Origin: Dysgonomonas sp. 520
GTDB taxonomy: Bacteria > Bacteroidota > Bacteroidia > Bacteroidales > Dysgonomonadaceae
Reading direction: 5' to 3'
Assembly (NCBI RefSeq): GCF_010501095.1
Contig: NZ_QVMP01000004.1
Span: forward strand, 92,256 to 156,255
DNA: 64,000 nt
The position numbers and the translations under genes are program-made. The notes beneath the pieces were generated by a model that saw only the letters and a program-made list of their open reading frames with translations, made no database searches and was not told the DNA's origin. Of the stretch, positions 1 through 10,485 are shown piece after piece. Position 1 is the first letter of the stretch, and every line of letters begins with the position of its first letter.

Positions 1-442
1 TAAATACTATGGGCATACTTTCCGAAGCTAATCGTTCATATAACTCGTAGTTTCGAGATTCTTTAGCTACAGAAATTATCAGTCCTTCCACCATTTGGTT
101 TTCCAGCATTTCTACATTTTTACGTTCGAGTGTAGACGACTCGTTCGACTGACAGATCAATACCTGATAACCTAACGGATTAAGAACCTCTTGTATGCCA
201 ATAATAATTTCGGGAAAGAAGAACGTAATGAATTCGGGAACAACAACACCAATCATATTATTCTTATTCTTCAACAAGTTACGGGCATGTATATTGGGCT
301 TGTAATGGAGCTTCTTTGCCATATCCAGAACCTTTTCCCTCATTTGCTCGCTAACGTCGTGTTTGTTGGTGAGCGCTCTGGATACCGTTGCGACAGAAAC
401 CCCCAGAGCCAGAGCAATATCTTTAATTGTTGCTGTTTTCAT
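1..442 (-). CDS. LacI-family transcriptional regulator, N-terminal part
   Basis: The gene runs off the left edge, so only the first 147 codons are visible. The start is the ATG whose complement is at 440-442. Residues 1-25 form a typical LacI helix-turn-helix (KDIALALGVSVATVSRAL), followed by the hinge region with YKPNIHARNL and the beginning of the periplasmic-binding-protein-like effector domain (MIGVVVPEF...). LacI proteins bind palindromic operators with a central CG as dimers and respond to a sugar or sugar-derived ligand. The gene is divergent from the symporter and PUL that begin at 731, and a LacI-like palindrome lies in the shared intergenic region. I therefore infer that it controls that operon. 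The ligand is unknown. Confidence 0.93.
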   Translation of the reverse strand, partial: MKTATIKDIALALGVSVATVSRALTNKHDVSEQMREKVLDMAKKLHYKPNIHARNLLKNKNNMIGVVVPEFITFFFPEIIIGIQEVLNPLGYQVLICQSNESSTLERKNVEMLENQMVEGLIISVAKESRNYELYERLASESMPIVF

Positions 443-605
443 GATACTTATAAAACTTAATCTCGTTCCTACAATTTTAGTCAATAAACATTGATAATGC
501 AATTAATAATAAGTTAAAAAAATATCGGTGGTTTATATATAGACCAAATGTTAAACAAAGAAAGGCTCTATTATGCAGCAAGTGATACGCCCTCCCACTA
601 CATTT

Positions 606-622
606 ACGAGAACGTTTCCAGT
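606..622. promoter_or_regulatory. candidate LacI-family operator
   Basis: GAGAACGTTTCC and its surroundings form an imperfect palindrome centred on AACGTT. On the - strand it reads TGGAAACGTTCTC, close to the general LacI/CcpA pattern TGnnAnCGnTnnCA. It sits about 18 bp upstream of the -33 element of the PUL promoter, between the lacI-type gene and the symporter. Operator function is inference from pattern and position. Confidence 0.4.
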
Positions 623-639
623 GATTTTAGTTAATAATG

Positions 640-670
640 TTGCTTTTAGTTTGCCCTACTTCTACTTTTG
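640..670 (+). promoter_or_regulatory. Bacteroidetes-type promoter of the first PUL
   Basis: TTG at 640-642 (-33 element) and TACTTTTG at 663-670 (matching TAnnTTTG, -7 element) are separated by 20 bp, the expected spacing for the Bacteroidetes primary sigma factor. The predicted transcript start is about 7 bp further on, roughly 55 bp before the symporter start codon. The rest of the 443-730 intergenic region holds only the operator candidate. Confidence 0.55.
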
Positions 671-730
671 TTTTAATAAATACTGTTAAAACACGGAAAA
701 CATATACCATTAAAAAAACAATAACGCAAA

Positions 731-2404
731 ATGACAATTCTTGATCTTCTCACTATTATCCTCTTCAGTCTGGGTGTTGTACTTGTTGGATTAGCCTTTA
801 CCAGAAGAGGGAAAAACATGAAATCTTTTTTTGCAGGAGGTGGAGCAATGCCTTGGCAAATGAGCGGTTTATCTCTTTTCATGGGATTTTTTTCGGCAGG
901 AACTTTTGTCGTTTGGGGTTCGGTTGCCTATTCGCAGGGCTGGGTTGCCATCAGCATACAATGGACAATGGCTATTGCAGGCTTTATTGTGGGCACATTT
1001 ATTGCACCTCGTTGGCATAAAACAGGGGCACTAACAGCAGCCGAATACATAACCAACAGGTTGGGCGTACCAACCCAGAAAGTATATACATATCTGTTCC
1101 TGTTTCTTTCCATATTCCTTACCGCCTCTTTTCTATATCCGGTGGCTAAAATATTGCAGGTGTCTACCGACCTACCCTTAAATGCGTGCATTTTGCTGTT
1201 GGGTGGCTTGTGTGTTTTATATGTGTCTGCAGGAGGTTTGTGGGCCGTTGTTTCGACCGATGTGTTGCAATTTGTGATACTTACGGCGGCGGTTATCATT
1301 GTCATCCCACTTTCGTTTCAACAAATAGATGGAGTTACAACCCTTATGAAATCGGCTCCTGATACGTTCTTCAATTTTCTGAACGGAGAATACACTCTTG
1401 GTTTCATTGTTGCGTTCGGCATCTATAACTGCATATTCCTGGGTGGCAACTGGGCGTATGTTCAACGCTATACTTGTGTTAAAACACAGAAAGATTCGAA
1501 AAAAGTAGGATGGCTTTTCGGATGCTTATACATCATTAGTCCAATTTTATGGATGCTCCCACCTATGATTTACAGAATATGCGATTCTTCTCTGTCGCCA
1601 CTTGACGCCGAAGGTGCTTATTTGTTGATGTGCAAAGAGGTGTTGCCGAACGGTTTATTGGGATTGATGATAGGAGGGATGATATTTGCAACAACAAGTG
1701 CGCTTAACTCGAAGCTGAATATTGCATCGGGAGTTCTGACAAACGATGTTTTCAAGCGATTACGGCCAAACAGTTCCGACAAAAAACTAATGAGTGTGGC
1801 ACGATTGTCTACCATTCTATTCGGAACGATAACTATCATTGTTGCAATGCTAATTCCGTATATGGGAGGAGTTGTAAATGTTGTTATCAGTTTAGCTGCT
1901 TTGACCGGTGTGCCTATGTATTTGCCTGTTATATGGACTTTGTTTTCGAAAAGACAAACTTCGTTCTCCAACTTATCAACAACTATTTTCTGTCTTTCCT
2001 TGAATGGTTTCTTCAAATTCATTGCTCCGCTTTTCGGACTGTCAATGAACCGAACAGAAGAAATGGTTTTGGGAGTCAGCGTCCCGATTTTATGTATGCT
2101 TGGTTTTGAAATATATTACAAATATAAAAACTCTGTATCCGACATGTACGAATCTTATTTGGTATGGGAAAATCAAAACAATAAAAGACAAGAAAGTACA
2201 TCTAAAGAACAAATACAAGCCGAAAAAGGAGAAAACAAGTTTAGCATGAAGGTTATAGGTTACGGAATTTTCTTTACAGGTATTGCAATTGCTTTATTGG
2301 GAGGCATCGCCGATACCGGAAAAACATTAGTAATCACGACCGGAGTTGTGTTTGCCCTGTTTGGCTTATTCCTTGTTAAACGAGGTAAGAAAAAAGTAAA
2401 TTAA
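731..2404 (+). CDS. sodium:solute symporter (SSS family)
   Basis: This 557-residue polytopic membrane protein has hydrophobic segments from residue 5 onward and the SSS-type early motif around KSFFAGGGAMPW. The internal region GGLWAVVSTDVLQF is typical of the family. SSS proteins couple uptake of sugars, sugar acids or other small solutes to sodium. The last ~60 residues carry a charged linker (KRQESTSKEQ...) and then two more predicted membrane helices. It is the first gene behind the promoter at 640-670, followed 22 bp later by an FAD oxidoreductase. I infer that it imports the final product released by this PUL. The exact substrate cannot be told from the sequence. Confidence 0.9.
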   Translation: MTILDLLTIILFSLGVVLVGLAFTRRGKNMKSFFAGGGAMPWQMSGLSLFMGFFSAGTFVVWGSVAYSQGWVAISIQWTMAIAGFIVGTFIAPRWHKTGALTAAEYITNRLGVPTQKVYTYLFLFLSIFLTASFLYPVAKILQVSTDLPLNACILLLGGLCVLYVSAGGLWAVVSTDVLQFVILTAAVIIVIPLSFQQIDGVTTLMKSAPDTFFNFLNGEYTLGFIVAFGIYNCIFLGGNWAYVQRYTCVKTQKDSKKVGWLFGCLYIISPILWMLPPMIYRICDSSLSPLDAEGAYLLMCKEVLPNGLLGLMIGGMIFATTSALNSKLNIASGVLTNDVFKRLRPNSSDKKLMSVARLSTILFGTITIIVAMLIPYMGGVVNVVISLAALTGVPMYLPVIWTLFSKRQTSFSNLSTTIFCLSLNGFFKFIAPLFGLSMNRTEEMVLGVSVPILCMLGFEIYYKYKNSVSDMYESYLVWENQNNKRQESTSKEQIQAEKGENKFSMKVIGYGIFFTGIAIALLGGIADTGKTLVITTGVVFALFGLFLVKRGKKKVN

Positions 2405-2426
2405 TTTATAAGAATAAAAAATATTC

Positions 2427-4712
2427 ATGGTAATAGAATCTTTTAGAAAAGAAAAACGTTCGGTAACCACAACTATAGTGAACACGGATTTTGTTGTAGC
2501 AGGCGGTGGCATAACAGGTGTATGCGCAGCAATCGCAGCTGCAAGAGGAGGTTTGAAAGTAGCTTTGGTGCAAAACCGACCTGTATTGGGCGGAAATGCT
2601 TCGAGCGAGGTACGTGTATGGATGTTAGGGGCAACTTCTCATATGGGAAATAACAATCGGTGGGCACGCGAAGGCGGAATTATCGACGAAATAGTTGTTG
2701 AAAATACTTATAAGAACAAAGAAGGAAACCCGATTATATTCGATACTATTTTGCTGGATAAAGTATTGGCTGAAAAGAATATTTCTTTGTTCCTGAATAC
2801 TGAAATCTTCGATTTGCAAAAAAGAGACGAGAAAAATGTTTCTTTCATCAGAGCTTATAATTCGTTAAACGAAACAGAATATACGTTCGAAGCCAATTAT
2901 TTCTGCGATGCCACAGGCGATGGACTTTTAGCGTATCTGGCCGGAGCCACTTACAGGGTTGGAGCTGAAGACAGAGACGAGTTTAATGAAAAGTTTGCTC
3001 CCAATAAAGAAACTTATGGCGAAATGCTTGGGCACTCAATCCTATTCTATTACAAAGAAGCCAAAGAGCCCGTAAAATATGTTGCACCCGACTTTGTATT
3101 ATCTCAGGAAGAAATAGAAAAAAATATTAACCGCATAAAGAACCCGAACTATTTTAACTCGAAACAATTCGGGTGTAAATATTGGTGGATCGAGTATGGT
3201 GGACGCCTGGATACAATAGCTGATACAGAAGAGATCAAATACGAGCTTTTGAAGGTTGTATATGGCATTTGGAACTATATAAAAAACTCAGGTAAATATC
3301 CTGAAGCAGAAAACATGACTCTGGAATGGGTTGGTAATATCCCCGGCAAGCGGGAAAGCCGTCGATTTGTAGGGCAATATATGATACGCCAGCACGATTT
3401 GATAGAACAACAAGCACATCCGGATGTTGTTGCATTTGGAGGTTGGTCTTTAGACCTGCATCCATCCGACGGAGTATTCAGTTCTATGAAAGATGCTTGT
3501 AGCCAGTGGCATTCCAAAGGAGTGTATCAAATTCCGTATCGTTGCTATATCACACCCGACTTAGACAATGTATTCATAGGAGGGCGCATTCTTAGTTCTA
3601 CTCATGTGGCTCTCGCCTCTACCCGTGTAATGATGACGGCTGCAGTGGGAGGACAGGCCATAGGAACGGCTGCCGCAATTTGCAGCGCAAACAATTGTAC
3701 AACAGCGCAGTTACTGGATGCGGATAAAATGAAAGATTTGCAGGTTCAACTGATTAAGGATGGTGCATATTTGCCACAATCGGAAGTGCAATACGAAGAT
3801 ATTCTTCTGAATGAAGCAGAAGTGCAAGTGTCTTCGGAACTACAACTTAGCGAGATTCCTTTTGATGGGAAATGGAAAAGCTTAAGCCAGTCTGCCGCGC
3901 AAATGCTTCCGATAGAAGCTGGCAAAATGCCCCGGATAACAGTTAAGATAAAAGCAAAAAAAGCAACGACACAACTGGTAGAATTACGTATCAGTTCAAA
4001 GTATTTCAATCATACACCCGATGTAACACTAGAAACACTATCTTTTAACCTAGAAGAAGGGGAAAATGATGTAGCTTTACCATTCGGGGTCAATATACCA
4101 AATACATGTTATGTATTTGTATGCTTTATGAAAAACCAAGACACAGAAATTCTTTCTTCCCAGAAACTTGTATCGGGATTGGTGTCGGTATTTAATAAAA
4201 TCAGTCCGGAAGTGTCTAATTGGGGAAAACAAGAGTCGGCGGAAGATATAGGGGTTGAATCTTTCGAATTCTGGTGTCCCGAACGCAGACCCGAAGGACA
4301 GAACATTGCCATGAAAATAAGCCCGGCATTGAACTGTTTCGCTAAAGAAAATTTGTTGAGATCGCCTTACCGTCCGGTAGAAAAACCGAATGCCTGGGTA
4401 GCAGACCTGAACGATAAAAAACCGACGATAACCCTGACTTGGAAAGAACCTAAAAAAATAAAAGGGATTACTCTTTTCACCGACACGGATTACGACCATG
4501 CTATGGAATCGGTACAATGGGGACACTATGACAGAAAAATGCCATTTTGCGTAGATGAAATAATTGTCGGGAATAAAGAAATCAGTAATTATCAGACTAA
4601 AGTTAATATAAAATTCGATTCGGAACTGGAGACAAACAAACTGACAATAGAGCTGAAAAACTCGAGCGCAAATGTGCCCGTAGCCTTATTTGGAATCCAT
4701 ATTGACAGTTAA
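2427..4712 (+). CDS. FAD-dependent oxidoreductase (FAD_oxidored-like)
   Basis: This 761-residue protein has no signal peptide, so it is probably cytoplasmic. Residues ~21-45 contain the Rossmann dinucleotide-binding motif (VVAGGGITGVCAA), followed by RPVLGGNASSEVR, as in the FAD_oxidored family (PF12831). A second FAD-contact region resembles FIGGRILSSTHVALASTRVM at ~residues 388-407. The last ~250 residues look like beta-rich extensions of unknown role. Members of this family occur in some PULs next to glycosidases and esterases, and their substrates are mostly not established. Here the gene is co-directional with the symporter and SusC, so I infer oxidation of an imported sugar or sugar derivative. 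Confidence 0.85.
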   Translation: MVIESFRKEKRSVTTTIVNTDFVVAGGGITGVCAAIAAARGGLKVALVQNRPVLGGNASSEVRVWMLGATSHMGNNNRWAREGGIIDEIVVENTYKNKEGNPIIFDTILLDKVLAEKNISLFLNTEIFDLQKRDEKNVSFIRAYNSLNETEYTFEANYFCDATGDGLLAYLAGATYRVGAEDRDEFNEKFAPNKETYGEMLGHSILFYYKEAKEPVKYVAPDFVLSQEEIEKNINRIKNPNYFNSKQFGCKYWWIEYGGRLDTIADTEEIKYELLKVVYGIWNYIKNSGKYPEAENMTLEWVGNIPGKRESRRFVGQYMIRQHDLIEQQAHPDVVAFGGWSLDLHPSDGVFSSMKDACSQWHSKGVYQIPYRCYITPDLDNVFIGGRILSSTHVALASTRVMMTAAVGGQAIGTAAAICSANNCTTAQLLDADKMKDLQVQLIKDGAYLPQSEVQYEDILLNEAEVQVSSELQLSEIPFDGKWKSLSQSAAQMLPIEAGKMPRITVKIKAKKATTQLVELRISSKYFNHTPDVTLETLSFNLEEGENDVALPFGVNIPNTCYVFVCFMKNQDTEILSSQKLVSGLVSVFNKISPEVSNWGKQESAEDIGVESFEFWCPERRPEGQNIAMKISPALNCFAKENLLRSPYRPVEKPNAWVADLNDKKPTITLTWKEPKKIKGITLFTDTDYDHAMESVQWGHYDRKMPFCVDEIIVGNKEISNYQTKVNIKFDSELETNKLTIELKNSSANVPVALFGIHIDS

Positions 4713-4795
4713 ACTTACAACAGTATCGGCATTAGTATAGAATTTTATCTAAATGTTATCCTTATCAATCACGTTATATATTTAAATATCACACA

Positions 4796-7700
4796 ATGAA
4801 AAACGCATTAATCTTAAGAAAAAAACGGCACATCGGTTTTTTGTGTCTTATTGGTTTGCTTTTTTTCTCTTTTTCTCTCCATTCGGCAGAGAAAGCAGAC
4901 AAACCCTACACCCTGACGGGAACAGTATATGATTCTGAAAGCGGTGAAACTATTATCGGAGCATCGGTCTCCATTGTTGGCGAAAAACTAGGAACAGTTA
5001 GTGACATCAATGGAAATTTTACGTTAAACGCAAGTGAAGAAACATCGCAGTTGGAAATATCTTTTCTTGGCTACAAAAAACAGACAATTAAAGCTGTTGC
5101 AGGAAAAACTGTGACTGTACGTTTAGCTCCGGACAATCAACTACTGAACGAAGTTGTGGTAATCGGCTACGGAACCACTACCCGAAAAGATTTGACAGGA
5201 GCTATCGGAAAGGCCGATGTCAAAGAAATGCAGAAAGCTCCGGTTTCGAATTTCGAAGAAGCATTTGCCGGACGTGTTGCCGGAGTTATGGTAACGTCCA
5301 GCGACGGGCAGCCGGGTAGCGATTTGAATATTGTGATTCGGGGAAATAATTCTGTTACACAAAACAATTCTCCGTTATATGTTATTGACGGATTCCCAAT
5401 GGAAACGGCAGTAGGTAATGTCCTGAACTCGGAAGAAATTGAATCGATAGATGTTCTTAAAGATGCGTCGGCTACTGCTATCTACGGAGCCAGAGGTGCT
5501 AATGGTGTTATACTAATAACTACGAAAAAAGGAAAAATCGGTGCTCCTGTTATTACATACAACGCTTGGGCAGGAGTCCATCAAATTATAAAGGAGCAGG
5601 ATGTGATGAGCCCTTACGAATTTGTTCGTTATCAGCTAGAGTTGAATCCGAATGTGTATAGTCCCATATATCTATCTGACGGCAAAACGTTGGAAGATTA
5701 CAGAAACGAGAAAGGTGTAAACTGGCAAGATCAGGTTTACCGGGACGCATTTGTTCAGAATCATAATATTTCTGTCAGGGGTGGTAGTGAAGGTACCAGA
5801 TATTCTATATCGGGATTGCTTACCGATCAAGACGGAGTTATTGTGAACAGTGGCTATAAAAAATATCAAGGGCGTTTGGTGCTGACTCAACGAATCAGTA
5901 AAAAAGTAAGTGCCGGTTTAAACCTGAACTATACTTACACGAAAAAATACGGAACAGTGGTTGCCGAATCGCAGACCAGTCCAACGGCAAGTTTGATGTA
6001 CAGCATTTGGGGTTATCGCCCGGTTTCAGGACGAGAAAGCGATGATCTGCTGAATGAATTGTTCGATCCGGATGTTAATTCCGCAACAGATTTTCGTGTA
6101 AATCCTTTAATGGGTGCGAAAAATGAGTTCAACCCTCTGCATACAACATTCTTTATGGCTAATGCCTACATCGAATACAATATTTTAAGCAACCTCAAAC
6201 TTCGGGTTAGCGGAGGATATAACCGTATTGACCAAAGGCGTGAAATATTTAACAATTCGAGTTCACGATTGGGACACCCCAATACGAACGATAAAGTAAA
6301 TGGTTCCATTATCAATATGGACAGGATCAACTATCTGAATGAAAACACGCTTACTTACGACAAAAAATTCAAAAGTGGTCACAGCCTGAAACTATTAGGC
6401 GGGCTCACGATACAAGATTCTTATTATTTCAGTAGCGGATTTTACTCAAAACAAGTGCCTAATGAGTCTCTTGGTGTTTCAGGTCTATCTCAAGGAATAA
6501 TTTCTCCTGCACCTGTAAATAACTCTTCTTTCGGATTGCTTTCGTATTTGGGACGTGTTGACTATAATTATAAATCGAAATATTTGCTCACTGCATCTTT
6601 TCGTGCAGACGGATCTTCCAAATTCCCTAAAAAGAACAGATGGGCATATTTTCCGTCGGGTTCTGTGGCATGGCGATTTGCAGAAGAAAATTTCATGAAG
6701 AACATTCGTTTCGTAAATGATGCGAAGCTAAGAGCCGGAATCGGAGCAACAGGAAATAACAGAGTTGGAGACTACTCGGCTTACACATCACTCGATATCA
6801 ATAAAGGATCGGGGTATAGTTCCGGAAATGTTCCGGAAAAAGGCGTTATCCCTCTTAGCTTAGGCAATCCGAACCTTAAGTGGGAAACAACAGTACAAAG
6901 CAATATCGGTTTGGACTTGTCGTTCCTTGACGACAGAATTACATTCACTACCGACTACTACTATAAAAAAACAAAAGACTTACTGTTGAAGGCAACCTTA
7001 GCTCCCAGCATGGGTTATCTAAGTGCTTACAGAAACGTGGGAAAAGTATCGAACTCCGGTCTGGAATTTACAATTAATACGGAAAACATCAAGACAAAAG
7101 ATTTTACATGGACTTCCAATTTCAATATCTCATTCAATAAAAATAAGGTACTGGCTTTGAACGACGATGAGCCTAGTCTTGCTACTGCAGTTTACTGGGG
7201 CAATTTCAACAATGCACACCCTTATATAGCAATACCCGGACAGCCGATAGCCATGTATTACGGTTACTTGTTCGATGGAGTTTATCAGTACGAAGATTTT
7301 GATAAATCGGGCAGCACTTACACTTTAAAACCCGGAATACCAAATAACGGAACCCCACGAGAAACGGTACAACCCGGAGATATTAAGTTTAGAGATATAA
7401 ACGGAGATGGAGTGGTAGATAATAACGATTTAACGGTTATTGGAAATCCGAACCCGAAACATATAGGTGGTTTCACAAATAACTTCCGTTACAAGGATTT
7501 CGACTTAAGTATTTTCCTTCAATGGAACTACGGAGGCGATGTGCTGAATGCCAATCGCATCGAATTTGAAGGAGGAGACCCCACAACCCGGTCGTTCTTA
7601 AATATGTTTGCATCTTATGCAAATCGGTGGACACCCGAAAACCAAACTAATTCGTTGTACAGAATAGGCGGACAGGGACCTACTGCATATTCATCAAGAA

Positions 7701-7954
7701 CGATTGAAGACGGATCTTTTTTAAGATTGAAAACTCTTTCGGTAGGATATTCTATCCCTAAGCATTTGTTGAAAAAAATAGACATTAAATCGCTCAGGGT
7801 ATATGCTTCTGCACAAAACCTAATAACCTGGACCAATTATTCAGGGCTCGATCCTGAGGTATCAACTCGTCCGAGCGCACTAACGCCCTCTTTCGACTGG
7901 TCGGCCTATCCTCGACCAAGAGTTTTTTCTTTAGGTTTAGAAGTAACATTTTAA
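4796..7954 (+). CDS. SusC-type TonB-dependent outer-membrane transporter
   Basis: The protein has 1052 residues with an N-terminal signal peptide (about residues 12-30). A carboxypeptidase-regulatory-like domain (~36-112, with GTVYDSESGETIIGASV) is followed by the SusC signature LNEVVVIGYG, the plug domain with KDASATAIYGARGANGVI, and a C-terminal beta-barrel ending in an aromatic residue (EVTF). SusC proteins import oligosaccharides across the outer membrane as a complex with SusD. The SusD partner starts 19 bp downstream. The length is normal for the family and the frame is intact. Confidence 0.97.
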   Translation: MKNALILRKKRHIGFLCLIGLLFFSFSLHSAEKADKPYTLTGTVYDSESGETIIGASVSIVGEKLGTVSDINGNFTLNASEETSQLEISFLGYKKQTIKAVAGKTVTVRLAPDNQLLNEVVVIGYGTTTRKDLTGAIGKADVKEMQKAPVSNFEEAFAGRVAGVMVTSSDGQPGSDLNIVIRGNNSVTQNNSPLYVIDGFPMETAVGNVLNSEEIESIDVLKDASATAIYGARGANGVILITTKKGKIGAPVITYNAWAGVHQIIKEQDVMSPYEFVRYQLELNPNVYSPIYLSDGKTLEDYRNEKGVNWQDQVYRDAFVQNHNISVRGGSEGTRYSISGLLTDQDGVIVNSGYKKYQGRLVLTQRISKKVSAGLNLNYTYTKKYGTVVAESQTSPTASLMYSIWGYRPVSGRESDDLLNELFDPDVNSATDFRVNPLMGAKNEFNPLHTTFFMANAYIEYNILSNLKLRVSGGYNRIDQRREIFNNSSSRLGHPNTNDKVNGSIINMDRINYLNENTLTYDKKFKSGHSLKLLGGLTIQDSYYFSSGFYSKQVPNESLGVSGLSQGIISPAPVNNSSFGLLSYLGRVDYNYKSKYLLTASFRADGSSKFPKKNRWAYFPSGSVAWRFAEENFMKNIRFVNDAKLRAGIGATGNNRVGDYSAYTSLDINKGSGYSSGNVPEKGVIPLSLGNPNLKWETTVQSNIGLDLSFLDDRITFTTDYYYKKTKDLLLKATLAPSMGYLSAYRNVGKVSNSGLEFTINTENIKTKDFTWTSNFNISFNKNKVLALNDDEPSLATAVYWGNFNNAHPYIAIPGQPIAMYYGYLFDGVYQYEDFDKSGSTYTLKPGIPNNGTPRETVQPGDIKFRDINGDGVVDNNDLTVIGNPNPKHIGGFTNNFRYKDFDLSIFLQWNYGGDVLNANRIEFEGGDPTTRSFLNMFASYANRWTPENQTNSLYRIGGQGPTAYSSRTIEDGSFLRLKTLSVGYSIPKHLLKKIDIKSLRVYASAQNLITWTNYSGLDPEVSTRPSALTPSFDWSAYPRPRVFSLGLEVTF

Positions 7955-7973
7955 TTATTAAAAATCAGTACAT

Positions 7974-9578
7974 ATGAAACATTATATTTTTATATTGATA
8001 CTAACCCTATTCATGGGTAGTTCATGTGATATATTAGATAAGGAGCCTGATTTTACAGTGCCCGAAAATTATTATAAAACGGAAGACGAGTTGCAAAAAG
8101 CATTGAATGGGATCTACAACCGATTGATCGACACCAATGGCAGAATGTACAGTAAGGCTCTATACAGCTATTTTACAATTAGCGACGAATCGTTTTACAA
8201 AAACATAAGCACTGCATCTAAAAACATAAAAGTACATTCTATGGACGCCGCCAATATTGACATAGGCCGATTCTGGGAAGTGTTGTACGAAGCCGTCAAC
8301 CGAGCCAATATGTTGCTAGACAACACGAAAGAGATGGAGTTGGATACTCGGAACAAAAAAGCAATAAAAGGAGAAACTTTGTTTTTGAGGGCATATTATT
8401 ATTTCCTTTTGACCGACTTTTTTGAACGTGTCCCTCTAAAATTGGAATCTACAAAAACGGCGAACGATAAATATCTGGCACAAGCATCGTTACAGGATAT
8501 TTACGACAGAATTGTGGCTGATATGAAAGAAGCCTCAACCCTTGTTTATGATATTGACCAATTACCGTCTAACGAACGAGTGTCAAAAACAGCTGTTCAG
8601 GCTATTCTGGCACGCGTATATCTGAAAATGGCAGGAATGCCTTTAACCTCCGATCCGTCATCTGCTCAAGCTCAGGAATATTATGCCCAAGCATTGGTAT
8701 ATGCCGACAGTGTGATAGTGTCTTCGAAACATTCTTTAAACGAAGACTACAAGCAAATATTCATAAACCACTCTCAGGATGTGAATGAAAGCAGAGAATG
8801 TCTTTGGGAAGTAGGAATGTTCGGAAATAAACTTGGAGATGTTGATTTGGCAGGCAGTGTAGGCATCGAAAACGGAATCTATTGTATGAGCGAAGAGATT
8901 GGCTATTCGGGAGGGCCGATACAGATTACAAAAAAACTGTACGATTTGTATGGCGAAAAAGATAGTTTACGAAGAGATTGGTGTATTGCTCCTTACAGAT
9001 ATGTACAAAATGCTACGACAAAAGTATTCGAGAAACGCTTTTTCACGAGTGCACAAATTTATGACCGAACACCCGGAAAGTGGCGCAGAGAATACGAAAA
9101 GGGCGTAAAAGCCAGAAGCTTTAATTCAACCAATTTCCCGGTTATCAGATACAGTGACGTATTATTAATGAAGGCAGAAGCCGAAAATGCAATAAATGGC
9201 CCAACGGCGGAGGCTTACGATGCTATAAATCAGGTAAGAAGAAGAGCCTTTAATAAACCGACCTATACTCCTGACACCGATTGTGACATCACGACAGGCT
9301 TAGATAAGGCTCAGTTTTTGGCCGAGATACAAGACGAAAGAGCTCGTGAATTCTGCTTCGAAGGAATTCGCAAACACGATTTAATTCGTTGGGGAATATA
9401 TATCCAGACTATGAAAAATTTGGCTGCAGACATTCAGAAAAATGCACCATCTTCTCCCGTTAGTTACAAATATGCGGCAAGTGCCGGACTGAACACTACG
9501 GACAGGAATGTGGTTTTCCCGATTCCGAACACCGAATTTGTTGTTAATAAGCTGATTGTACAGAACAAAGGTTGGTAA
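7974..9578 (+). CDS. SusD-like glycan-binding outer-membrane lipoprotein
   Basis: The 534-residue lipoprotein has its lipidation Cys at about residue 18 (MGSSCDIL). The N-terminal SusD region (PENYYKTEDELQKALNGIYN) and the TPR-containing RagB/SusD fold are present, with the usual C-terminal block DERAREFCFEGIRKHDLIRWG. SusD caps the SusC barrel from outside and binds the incoming glycan. It directly follows its SusC partner. Confidence 0.96.
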   Translation: MKHYIFILILTLFMGSSCDILDKEPDFTVPENYYKTEDELQKALNGIYNRLIDTNGRMYSKALYSYFTISDESFYKNISTASKNIKVHSMDAANIDIGRFWEVLYEAVNRANMLLDNTKEMELDTRNKKAIKGETLFLRAYYYFLLTDFFERVPLKLESTKTANDKYLAQASLQDIYDRIVADMKEASTLVYDIDQLPSNERVSKTAVQAILARVYLKMAGMPLTSDPSSAQAQEYYAQALVYADSVIVSSKHSLNEDYKQIFINHSQDVNESRECLWEVGMFGNKLGDVDLAGSVGIENGIYCMSEEIGYSGGPIQITKKLYDLYGEKDSLRRDWCIAPYRYVQNATTKVFEKRFFTSAQIYDRTPGKWRREYEKGVKARSFNSTNFPVIRYSDVLLMKAEAENAINGPTAEAYDAINQVRRRAFNKPTYTPDTDCDITTGLDKAQFLAEIQDERAREFCFEGIRKHDLIRWGIYIQTMKNLAADIQKNAPSSPVSYKYAASAGLNTTDRNVVFPIPNTEFVVNKLIVQNKGW

Positions 9579-9601
9579 TTAATGAATAAAACATTGAAAA
9601 C

Positions 9602-10468
9602 ATGAAAAAAATAATATTTTATTGCAGTTTGCTGGCAGTTTTATTAGTCTCTTGCAAAGATGACATTCCAAGTGCAAAATTGAATGTTTGGATTGCTGAT
9701 ACCGAATATCATGTAGGAGATACCGTAACTTTCCGTTTTAGCGGAAACCCCGATAATATTGTTTTCTATTCGGGCGAAACAGGTCATAACTACGAACTGA
9801 AAGACAGGCTGTATGCAGATAATGATCTTTTGGTTGATTTTAAATCATATGTTTCGTTGGGTGTTATCGATCAGAACCTGCAATGTTATGTGTCCAACGA
9901 TTTTAATGGTGTATATGATGAAACAAATGTGGAAAAAGCAACATGGACAGATATCTCTCACTTGTTTACTTTTTCGACCGGCGCCGATCAGGTTCCATCG
10001 GGTGTGGTTAATCTGAAATCTTATGTAAGTGAAGTCGATACCGCACAAGTATATTTTGCCTTCCGATATACAGATACAGGCCAGAAAAACAGATGGGTTA
10101 TACGAACTATAAATGTAGATAAAGTTTCTCCTGAAGGCGTAAAAACTACTTTGGCAACTATGTCAACGATGGGATGGAAAGCTGTAGATTTTTCGACTGC
10201 CGACAAATGGACAATTACAAGTGCCCAGCTCCTAATTCAAGGTAAAGAACCAAATAATGACGACTGGGTAATATCGAAACCATTCAGAGTAAAAACATCT
10301 ATTGCGGACGAAGGCGTCGCCTTAAAGAATATCAGTACCAAAATGAATGAATATAAATACGTATACCAAGAGGCAGGAACCTTCAAGGCCGTATTTGCTA
10401 CATCTTCGGTTTGGTATAGTGGAAGCGAATATTCTGAGACAGAGGTCACCGTAAATGTAAAACCATAA
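9602..10468 (+). CDS. surface lipoprotein, probable PUL glycan-binding protein (DUF5017-like)
   Basis: This 288-residue protein has a lipobox (LLVSC, Cys18) followed by KDD. The early segment WIADTEYHVGDTVTFRFSG resembles the PKD-like start of DUF5017-type proteins that accompany SusC/SusD pairs. The rest is beta-rich with an Ig-like look. Position directly after SusD suggests a surface glycan-binding protein. No ligand-binding residues are recognisable, so the exact family is uncertain. Confidence 0.7.
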   Translation: MKKIIFYCSLLAVLLVSCKDDIPSAKLNVWIADTEYHVGDTVTFRFSGNPDNIVFYSGETGHNYELKDRLYADNDLLVDFKSYVSLGVIDQNLQCYVSNDFNGVYDETNVEKATWTDISHLFTFSTGADQVPSGVVNLKSYVSEVDTAQVYFAFRYTDTGQKNRWVIRTINVDKVSPEGVKTTLATMSTMGWKAVDFSTADKWTITSAQLLIQGKEPNNDDWVISKPFRVKTSIADEGVALKNISTKMNEYKYVYQEAGTFKAVFATSSVWYSGSEYSETEVTVNVKP

Positions 10469-10485
10469 TTCTGAAACAGAAAACA

